Positions 5,211-11,110 of a stretch of DNA of 11,110 nt are shown here, in pieces. The notes below the pieces were generated by a model. The model did no database searches. It was not told where the DNA came from and saw only the letters and a list, made by a program, of their open reading frames with translations. Both the position numbers and the translations under genes were made by a program. This stretch comes from an uncultured Porphyromonas sp. (GTDB lineage: Bacteria; Bacteroidota; Bacteroidia; Bacteroidales; Porphyromonadaceae), in NCBI GenBank assembly GCA_947253195.1, contig CAMXXM010000024.1, positions 1-11,110 on the forward strand, written 5' to 3'. Numbering within the stretch: position 1 is the stretch's first letter; every line of letters begins with the position of its first letter.

Positions 5211-6773
5211 TTACAAGTCTATCTCGTTCTTTATCAGGTTACGGTCCTCAAAGTCTATGGAGAGGGCCGAGGTGACTGCCGCTGCATAGTTTGTCTCCTT
5301 GGGGAGACTGTCATAAGTAGGTGCACCAATGCGGGTAATCGAGGTGATGGAGATGAGGTAAAGGGTATTCCTAACCACACCATAGCGACCAATGACCTTT
5401 AGTGACTGGGTGACCTCGTCGCTGTAGTGCCTGATCGGAATGCTAAAGTAGGAAAAGCCCGCAGAGTAGATCTTGAGATCTTTGGAGTCGTAGCCCTCTG
5501 CAGGTACAGCGGGCAGCTCATCACCATACTTGGGCGCTACGCTCCCCTTGTTAAGTGCCTTATTGATAGCCAATCCTATCTCCAGTAGAGTCTTTTCCTC
5601 CTTAGTGGTCGTAGACCCCTCCTTATTTGCTGCAGCTGCGTACTTGTCCTTGAACTTCGTCCAGGAGTAATTCTTCCCCTTGTATGAGAACCAGCTGGTA
5701 TTGTCTTCAATGGCAAAGCCCATCTCCTGGCTTGTGGGCATGATGTTGAGTCTAGCTATAAGACGGGTCACTACACGATTGCTAAGCAGGTCAGGTGTGG
5801 TGGTATTTTCCGGAAGAATTATTGGCTCAGTGAAATTTTTCTGATTATTGATCCAATTATTTGTTTTGGAATCACTATTAATGGGATTGTATTGAAAAGC
5901 CTCTGCGAGCTTTGACTCGGACCAGCCCTCCATCCCATCGTAATTGTCATCTTTCGGAATGGATAGATTCTTTTCCTCATCCTTATCAAGCTCGGGGAAG
6001 AGGATCACGGACTTATTAAGCACATCAGGATAGAAGTAGTGCTGCCACCCGCCGATGATCACCCCTGAAGCGGCTTGCTTTGCCTGGTCAATGTCAAGCT
6101 TGGCAATGGCTATGCCATCCAACGCCCTCAGCGTGATGCCCCCGAGCTTAATAGGGTTGGAGGCAACACTCTTGAATAGCTCCTTCTCAGACACCTTGAT
6201 GGGGCTGTCGATATTGGATGCAGAGCTGTATAGCACCCTATGGTAGCCTATGTCATTTCCTGTGATAAATTTGTCAGTAAAGTCAATCATAAGAGGGCGC
6301 TTGATCTCGCCGAAGTCATTGCCCGGCTGGGTCGCTTGGATCAGAGCCTTGGATGGAGTGGCAAAGAAGTATAGGGTGTAATTGGCCGGCTCGATCCCAT
6401 CGATGCCGGTGACGGAGAATACCCCCGCCGTGTCATCAGGGTTAAGGAGGTCGGATCCCTTACGCACGCCTCTGAAGACGTTGATGTCTTTGTCAAAAGC
6501 GTAAGCAACCTTCCCCGGCTCTCCTTGGTCATTGTCCTTGTAGAGTACTACTCTGAGACCATTTATCGTATTTAGCTTCGCTTTATCCCTCAGGATCTCC
6601 TCGTCAGCCCGAAGTATGGCCCGGGGATGATTGTAGGAGGAGAGATTGAGGTCAAAGGTGATTGACCCCTTGCCTGAAGTGGCAGGGTCAAGGTCGTTGA
6701 TCTCCTGCCTTGGGTTGCATGCCAGTGCCATCACTGCCAGTGAGGCAAAGATAATACTCTTTAGTCCTTTCAT
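5211..6773 (-). CDS. Mfa1-family fimbrillin lipoprotein (type V pilin-like)
   Basis: This 520-residue protein resembles Mfa1/FimA-type fimbrillins, which reach the surface as lipoproteins, are cut by Arg-gingipain and polymerise by donor-strand exchange. The N-terminus is a lipoprotein signal (MKGLKSIIFASLAVMALAC, Cys19). The first beta-strand region follows (GSITFDLNLSS, 36-46), then Arg51 and Arg55, candidate gingipain-type cleavage sites before LRVVLYKDN. The C-terminal region has the fimbrillin-C hallmarks: YFSIPIRHYSDE, then RYGVVRNTLYLISITSITRI and GAP, with a final strand ending NEIDL, similar to the EVDL end of P. gingivalis Mfa1 (563 residues). It starts 22 bp after recQ with no clear promoter, so it may be co-transcribed with recJ-recQ. 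No anchor (Mfa2/FimB-like) or tip subunit gene adjoins it. A shaft or accessory pilin is the likely role. Family call is firm, exact role is not. Confidence 0.85.
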   Translation of the reverse strand: MKGLKSIIFASLAVMALACNPRQEINDLDPATSGKGSITFDLNLSSYNHPRAILRADEEILRDKAKLNTINGLRVVLYKDNDQGEPGKVAYAFDKDINVFRGVRKGSDLLNPDDTAGVFSVTGIDGIEPANYTLYFFATPSKALIQATQPGNDFGEIKRPLMIDFTDKFITGNDIGYHRVLYSSASNIDSPIKVSEKELFKSVASNPIKLGGITLRALDGIAIAKLDIDQAKQAASGVIIGGWQHYFYPDVLNKSVILFPELDKDEEKNLSIPKDDNYDGMEGWSESKLAEAFQYNPINSDSKTNNWINNQKNFTEPIILPENTTTPDLLSNRVVTRLIARLNIMPTSQEMGFAIEDNTSWFSYKGKNYSWTKFKDKYAAAANKEGSTTTKEEKTLLEIGLAINKALNKGSVAPKYGDELPAVPAEGYDSKDLKIYSAGFSYFSIPIRHYSDEVTQSLKVIGRYGVVRNTLYLISITSITRIGAPTYDSLPKETNYAAAVTSALSIDFEDRNLIKNEIDL

Positions 6774-6795
6774 AAGTTATGATGTATGTAAATGG

Positions 6796-8739
6796 TCATT
6801 CTGTAGTTAGGCGTAGACGTATTGATCCCTCAGTCTGATCTGTCGCGTAGCCCTGAGAGACGAGAAAGTCGAGCGTATAGTCCCACTGCTTGGTGGTGAC
6901 AGTAGGAAAGCTCTCGCGCAACTCATCCTTCGTGATGCCATCGGGGTGATCGAGCAAGGTCTCTGAGATCTCGTGGATCAGGCGATAGGTCAGGGTTTTG
7001 GTCTTGTGAGAGAGGCAGTAGTCGCAGTATCCGCAGGGTAGGGGGGCCTTCTCTCCGAAGTACTCCATCAATATCCTCACCCTGCAGGAGTCGTCACACC
7101 TGATGTAGTCGATCATCTTGGTGAGTCGATCTACCTCCCCTCCCAGCTGTTGGTCGTAGATGTAAGAGGGTATCTTAACTTCCCGCGACGGAAGCCTCTG
7201 CTGCGTGTAGACGACATAGTCTGACCGCTTGCCGGGGATATACTCGACCACACCCCAGCGCCGCATCTGGATCAGCATCCGATAGAGTTGCTCCGGAGTC
7301 AGTCCTAGCTTAGTCTGGATCATTGACTCATCGATGAAGGCATACTCGGTGAAGATCCCCTCGTAACTCCTCAGCAGTAGCTCCACCAGGTCATCGTACT
7401 TCGCCTCATCATCGGAGAAGAAGGTGTAGAGATCATTCCGATTGATCGTAAAGATCAGCCGGCTTGCCATATGGTAATCCTCCCGATGCTCAATGTAGCC
7501 GGAGAGGGTCAGGATCTTGAGCGCCGCCCTGAGGACAAATAGCGGACAGTGGTACCTCTTGATAAAGTCATACGGCAGAAGCTCATGGTAGGAGCCGGTC
7601 CCTGACTCGACTGCCACTCGGAAGTAGTCTCCCAGCCAATTGTATATCTGCACGACTGTCTCAGGTGGTGGGTAGTGGGACTTGATGAGCTTAGAGAGAT
7701 ACTCCTCGTCCTCCAGTGGGGTGTAGAGGAGTACTGCGTAGGAGCGTTTCCCATCTCGACCTGCGCGCCCCGCCTCCTGGTAGTAGCTCTCAGGACTAAA
7801 TGGTGAAATAGGGTGGATCACCAAGCGCACATTTTCTTTGTCGATACCCATCCCAAAAGCGGTTGTGCAGACCATTATCCTCAGCTCCTCGCTCTGCCAT
7901 GCTTGCTGCCTCTGCTGCTTGACTGAGGGGTCCAGTCCCGCGTGGAAAAAGTCAGCGCTAAATCCCGCATCCTTCAGCAGCTGTGCAAAGCGCTCCGCCT
8001 GTCGCCTCGTCCGCACGTAGACGAGACTACATCCCTCAACGCTTGAGAGGATATGGATTAGCTCTCGGGGCTTATTATAGGTCCTGCGGACGACGTAGGA
8101 GAGATTGTCCCGATAAAAGCTCCTCTTGAAGACCTTATACCCGTGCCTAAACTCCAAGCTTCGGATCACATCCTCGACTACACGTGGAGGCGCTGTCGCT
8201 GTAAGAGCCAGTATCGGGACTTCCTCTCCGATGATGCTCCGGGCAGAGGCGATAGTCATATAGTCCGGGCGGAAGTCATAGCCCCACTGACTGATGCAGT
8301 GGCACTCATCCACCACCATCAGAGATATGTCCATCGCCCCAAGCCGGCGCAGGAAAAGCTCGTTCTGCAGCCGCTCGGGAGCAATATATAGGATCTTGTA
8401 GTCGGCGGCGTAGACGATATTGTCCAGTACGGCGAGTGTCTCTCCCCGAGTCATCCCACTATAGAGTGCCTGGGCATTGATTCCAAGGGACTTCAGCTTC
8501 TCGACCTGATCTCGCATCAGCGCCACAAGAGGGGTGATCACGAGTGTGATCCCTTCGAGTATCAAGGCAGGCACCTGAAAGGTAATTGACTTACCTCCCC
8601 CCGTGGGCATAAGGGCGAGGGTGTCGCCCCCCCTGAGGACTGATCGTATCACCTCTTCCTGCATAGGGCGAAAGGAGGAGTACCCCCATACGTCCCTCAG
8701 TACTTCGAGAGGTGTGGCTTGGCTGTAATCTCTGCGCAT
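6796..8739 (-). CDS. recQ: RecQ-family ATP-dependent DNA helicase
   Basis: RecQ is a 3'-5' DNA helicase that unwinds forked and recombination intermediates. In the RecF pathway it works with RecJ, the gene just upstream. The 647-residue protein has motif 0 (YSSFRPMQEEVI, 20-31), Walker A with Lys50 (PTGGGKS), a DECH box at 144-147 in place of the usual DEAH, and the RecQ aromatic-loop motif CISQWGYDFRP (148-158). Motif VI is QEAGRAGRDG (321-330). A zinc-binding subdomain follows, with Cys548, Cys552, Cys569, Cys572 and Cys575 in the CGYCDYC cluster. The last 70 residues look like a reduced helical or winged-helix end, and no HRDC domain is visible. The ATG at 8739 lies 15 bp after the recJ stop, so the two are surely co-transcribed. 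The fimbrillin follows 22 bp downstream. Confidence 0.95.
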   Translation of the reverse strand: MRRDYSQATPLEVLRDVWGYSSFRPMQEEVIRSVLRGGDTLALMPTGGGKSITFQVPALILEGITLVITPLVALMRDQVEKLKSLGINAQALYSGMTRGETLAVLDNIVYAADYKILYIAPERLQNELFLRRLGAMDISLMVVDECHCISQWGYDFRPDYMTIASARSIIGEEVPILALTATAPPRVVEDVIRSLEFRHGYKVFKRSFYRDNLSYVVRRTYNKPRELIHILSSVEGCSLVYVRTRRQAERFAQLLKDAGFSADFFHAGLDPSVKQQRQQAWQSEELRIMVCTTAFGMGIDKENVRLVIHPISPFSPESYYQEAGRAGRDGKRSYAVLLYTPLEDEEYLSKLIKSHYPPPETVVQIYNWLGDYFRVAVESGTGSYHELLPYDFIKRYHCPLFVLRAALKILTLSGYIEHREDYHMASRLIFTINRNDLYTFFSDDEAKYDDLVELLLRSYEGIFTEYAFIDESMIQTKLGLTPEQLYRMLIQMRRWGVVEYIPGKRSDYVVYTQQRLPSREVKIPSYIYDQQLGGEVDRLTKMIDYIRCDDSCRVRILMEYFGEKAPLPCGYCDYCLSHKTKTLTYRLIHEISETLLDHPDGITKDELRESFPTVTTKQWDYTLDFLVSQGYATDQTEGSIRLRLTTE

Positions 8740-8754
8740 ACTTCGTCCGGGTGA

Positions 8755-10488
8755 CTACAGATCTGCAGCGTGGAGACGGATATCCTTAATATTGAGCTGG
8801 ATATTATGGTGACCCTGCCTGGTATATTCGTCAATGGTGTAGGCGACGTCAAAGGTGGTGTCTTGCTGTAGCATCGCCAGCTTATCCGCCTGATTGTATG
8901 CCATAGCTTGCATGATAGGCATCTGATCGGGCATACTGAGGACGAGCTTCAGGTGCGATCCCTGGTAGCCGGTGATACGGGGTGGGGTGACACATACCAC
9001 TCCATAGGTGACAAAGATAGGTGGCTCATTGCCGTGCCCAAATGGGGCCAGCTTCAGCAGCTGACGCCTAAATTTTGGAGTAATCTCTCTTAGCTTCAGC
9101 TCCTCCTCGATAGTTAGCACCGGTGTCAGGTCATCCAGCGAGATCTCTCGGTCAGCGATCTCGGTCACCTCCTTGATGAAGCGGTGGAGATTTTTCTTCT
9201 TGATCGTCAGCCCGGATGCAAACGGGTGTCCCCCGAAGTTGTCCAGCAGATCAGCACACCGCTCGATGAGAGAGTAGATATTGAAGCCTCGTACACTCCG
9301 GGCCGATCCGGATATGGTCTGGCTGTCCGAGTCTGAGAGGACGATGGTGGGCCGATTGTACTTCTCGCTGAGGCGGCTTGCAACGATGCCTATCACGCCA
9401 CTGTGCCAAGAGGGGTCGTAGACAACGATCACCTTGTGCTGGTCCATATCCTTAAATCCCTCCACGATCTCATTTGCCTCCTGAGTGATCGACTGATCGA
9501 TCTCGCGACGTTGCGTATTGTACTTATCTAAGTTCACGCTGCGCTTAAGGGCATCCTTTGGGTTCTTTGAGAGCAAAAGCTCTACCGCCTCACGACCATT
9601 TTGGATGCGTCCTGAGGCATTGATGCGCGGACCGATCTTGAAGATAATGTCGGATATATCGAGCGTCTGATTGCTGATACCACTCACGTTGATCAGACCC
9701 TTTAGCCCCATAGTGGGATGTCTATTGAGCTTCTTGAGCCCGTAGTAAGCAAGTATGCGATTCTCGTCCTTCAGCTCCACCAGGTCAGCAGCGCAACTGA
9801 CTGCCACGAGGTCCACCAGGTCATACAGTCCTCGCTTGTCGGACCTATTGCTCATAGCAAAGGCCTGCATTAGCTTGAAGCCCACGCCACATCCGGACAA
9901 CTCCTTGAAGGGGTAGTCCGAGTCGGGAACTTTAGGATTGAGCATTGCGATGCAATTTGGTCGCACCGGACCGGGCAGGTGGTGGTCGCAGACGATCACG
10001 TCTATACCGAGCTCAGCTGCCTTATCGATCATCTCCACCTCCTTGGTCCCGCAGTCAAGCGTAATGAGGAGCGTGCAGCCACTCTCCCTCGCAAAGTCCA
10101 GCCCCATATCCGAGATGCCACTCCCCTCGGAGTAGCGATCAGGGATGTAGAACTCCAGCGATGGAGTGATCTGTCGCAGGTACTTATAGACAAGGGCGAC
10201 AGCTGTCGTACCATCGACGTCATAGTCTCCATAAATAAGGATCCGCTCCTTATCACCGATGGCCTGATTGATCCGCTGGACGGCGGCATCCATATCCTTC
10301 ATCAAGAAGGGGTCATGCAGCTCGCTCATCCTTGGCTCAAGGAAGTGTGACGCCTCATCAACACTCCTCACTCCCCGCTGCACCATAAGTGAGGTGATGG
10401 AGGTGAGGAGCTTATATTTCTGAGCCAGCAGGGAAGCGATCTTTTTCTCTTCGTCAGTTAGCTCATTAACTTTCCAGTGGTTATACAT
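8755..10488 (-). CDS. recJ: Single-stranded-DNA-specific exonuclease RecJ
   Basis: RecJ degrades single-stranded DNA 5'-3' in RecF-pathway recombination, base excision and mismatch repair. The product is 577 residues, the same as E. coli RecJ. It carries the DHH phosphoesterase motifs: YGDYDVDG at 86-93 (Asp88, Asp90, Asp92), LDCGTKE around 144-150 with Asp145, and DHH at 168-170. A conserved CAAD with Asp235 follows. The linker motif GPRINASGR is at 286-294. The DHHA1 domain has HSGVIGIVASR (362-372), SGSARS (393-398) and the GGH motif (419-421). The final 130 residues form the OB-fold-like end. All metal-binding residues I looked for are present, so it should be active. It starts at the ATG at 10488 behind a promoter box at 10515-10508 and heads the recJ-recQ-fimbrillin unit. 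Confidence 0.96.
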   Translation of the reverse strand: MYNHWKVNELTDEEKKIASLLAQKYKLLTSITSLMVQRGVRSVDEASHFLEPRMSELHDPFLMKDMDAAVQRINQAIGDKERILIYGDYDVDGTTAVALVYKYLRQITPSLEFYIPDRYSEGSGISDMGLDFARESGCTLLITLDCGTKEVEMIDKAAELGIDVIVCDHHLPGPVRPNCIAMLNPKVPDSDYPFKELSGCGVGFKLMQAFAMSNRSDKRGLYDLVDLVAVSCAADLVELKDENRILAYYGLKKLNRHPTMGLKGLINVSGISNQTLDISDIIFKIGPRINASGRIQNGREAVELLLSKNPKDALKRSVNLDKYNTQRREIDQSITQEANEIVEGFKDMDQHKVIVVYDPSWHSGVIGIVASRLSEKYNRPTIVLSDSDSQTISGSARSVRGFNIYSLIERCADLLDNFGGHPFASGLTIKKKNLHRFIKEVTEIADREISLDDLTPVLTIEEELKLREITPKFRRQLLKLAPFGHGNEPPIFVTYGVVCVTPPRITGYQGSHLKLVLSMPDQMPIMQAMAYNQADKLAMLQQDTTFDVAYTIDEYTRQGHHNIQLNIKDIRLHAADL

Positions 10489-10507
10489 GGGTCTATTTAT
10501 TTCTTCC

Positions 10508-10515
10508 CAAATATA
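10508..10515 (-). promoter_or_regulatory. Promoter -7 box for recJ (TATATTTG)
   Basis: On the minus strand, 10515-10508 reads TATATTTG, an exact match to the Bacteroidetes TAnnTTTG -7 box. Transcription would start near 10500, leaving a leader of only about 12-15 nt, A-rich (GAAATAAATAG), before the recJ ATG. No TTTG-like -33 box is visible at the expected distance, so the promoter may be moderate or activator-aided. Confidence 0.5.
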
Positions 10516-10677
10516 CCCATTTTAGCATAAGTCTCCTCACCGCAGAGACTGGAGGTGGAGGTTTATCAGTCTTTATGGGTTACATGTGTCCTTGCTCAGT
10601 AAGGTCCCGGTCGTAGGGTCAGCTCCCTGCCGGATGATCGTAACTCGCTAAGCATCGGTGGAAGTGGGTGTACGAGA
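10516..10677. other. Intergenic stretch between aspA and recJ with unassigned hairpins
   Basis: No credible gene is visible here. Small complementarities are present: AGACTG (10547-10552) with CAGTCT (10568-10573), GTCTC with GAGAC just before it, and a compound hairpin CCGG, AGGG ... CCCT, CCGG at about 10607-10634. With the rightward-facing terminator that follows, these could belong to a small RNA, or simply to the aspA 3' untranslated region. I found no exact TAnnTTTG box on the plus strand. Confidence 0.25.
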
Positions 10678-10725
10678 GCGACGCACCAGAGCAGAAGTAG
10701 CTCTGATGCGTCGCCTGAGTTTTTT
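10678..10725 (+). terminator. Strong intrinsic terminator, T-run on the plus strand
   Basis: A 15-position stem with one C-A mismatch (10678-10692 with 10700-10714) closes on a 7-nt loop, then CTGAG and six T residues (10720-10725). The T-run follows the stem on the plus strand, yet both neighbours are transcribed leftward. On the minus strand the stem is preceded by A residues and followed only by TCTCGTACACC. It lies 35 bp after the aspA stop, so it may still end the aspA transcript, but its best direction is rightward. Confidence 0.65.
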
Positions 10726-10749
10726 GTGCCAAAAGGCAGTAGGAGCGGT

Positions 10750-11110
10750 TTACTCTACGCTCTTGAGGGGCTTGATGTCAAGTCTTACCGGCTGGGTCAG
10801 GTTGTCGGGATCGAGGACCTCGTCAAGCTGCTCCTTGGAGAGGATGCCCTTCTCGAGTACCAGATCCACAATACTCCGTCCGGAAGCCTGAGCTTCCTGT
10901 GTGAGTAAGGTAGAGTTGTCGTAGCCGATGTAGGGATTGAGAGCCGTAACGATGGAGAGGCTTTCGTATACCTGCTTGCGAGTGTGCTCAGCATTGGCCT
11001 TGATACCATCGATGCAGAGCTCTCTCAGGGTGTCCATAGCACGCATCAGGAGGTCAGAGCTCTCGAAGCAGCACTGGACCATAATGGGCTCCATTGCATT
11101 GAGCTCCAGC
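10750..11110 (-). CDS. aspA: Aspartate ammonia-lyase, C-terminal part (gene continues beyond the window)
   Basis: Aspartase converts L-aspartate to fumarate and ammonia, feeding fumarate respiration and succinate production in asaccharolytic anaerobes. About 120 C-terminal residues are in the window and the frame is open through the right edge, where it reads LELNAMEPIM. The LELNxMEP block is typical of aspartases. Fumarase C usually lacks the Glu at this place. Next come CIDGIKAN and SIVTALNPYIGYDNSTLL, followed by the small C-terminal domain with LVLEKGILSKEQLDEVLDP, all matching the fumarase/aspartase superfamily. The catalytic serine loop would lie outside the window, so fumarase class II cannot be wholly excluded, but aspartase fits better. 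It ends at TAA 10752-10750, with a hairpin 35 bp downstream. Confidence 0.82.
   Translation of the reverse strand, partial: LELNAMEPIMVQCCFESSDLLMRAMDTLRELCIDGIKANAEHTRKQVYESLSIVTALNPYIGYDNSTLLTQEAQASGRSIVDLVLEKGILSKEQLDEVLDPDNLTQPVRLDIKPLKSVE

Noticed and set aside
1..11110. Mobile elements, CRISPR arrays, tRNA or rRNA genes, phage or defence systems
   Set aside because: I saw no transposase, integrase, terminal repeats, spaced direct repeats or cloverleaf patterns. The genes are core functions plus one fimbrillin and one peptidase.

Overview
The window looks like chromosomal DNA from a Bacteroidales bacterium, most likely Porphyromonas. Four things point there: the gene order rplM-rpsI-rpsB-tsf, promoter boxes of the Bacteroidetes type (TAnnTTTG) with no Shine-Dalgarno sequences, a fimbrillin of the Mfa1/FimA class, and a secreted C69 dipeptidase of the kind used by peptide-fermenting oral and gut species. 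Base composition near 50% GC would suit the P. asaccharolytica/uenonis branch better than P. gingivalis, but the species is an inference.

Left part (1-3281), mostly rightward. The start codon of a leftward gene lies at the left edge, with its own TAnnTTTG box. A divergent promoter at 144-174 drives rplM (L13) and rpsI (S9), followed by rpsB (S2) and tsf (EF-Ts). The gaps are not plain spacers. The roughly 150-nt rplM leader has long-range complementarities and a 39-codon open frame. The rpsI-rpsB gap has a GC-rich hairpin. The rpsB-tsf gap has a terminator-like hairpin whose 5' arm can also pair with a second, nearer copy of its partner, so it may be an attenuator. tsf ends at a strong 17-position hairpin.

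Right part (3342-11110), all leftward. In transcription order: the 3' end of an aspartate ammonia-lyase gene (aspA), recJ, recQ, an Mfa1-family fimbrillin lipoprotein, and a C69 dipeptidase ending at a perfect 15-bp hairpin that faces the tsf terminator. recJ and recQ are 15 bp apart and the fimbrillin starts 22 bp after recQ, so the three are probably one transcription unit. The fimbrillin has no anchor or minor-pilin gene beside it. The C69 dipeptidase and AspA fit one metabolic picture: periplasmic dipeptide hydrolysis feeding amino-acid fermentation, with aspartate converted to fumarate.

I see no tRNA, rRNA, CRISPR array, insertion sequence or phage gene. Nothing here is clearly an undescribed system. 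The best leads are the RNA structures around the translation genes, the orphan fimbrillin behind recJ-recQ, and a rightward-facing terminator at 10678-10725 with no rightward gene before it.
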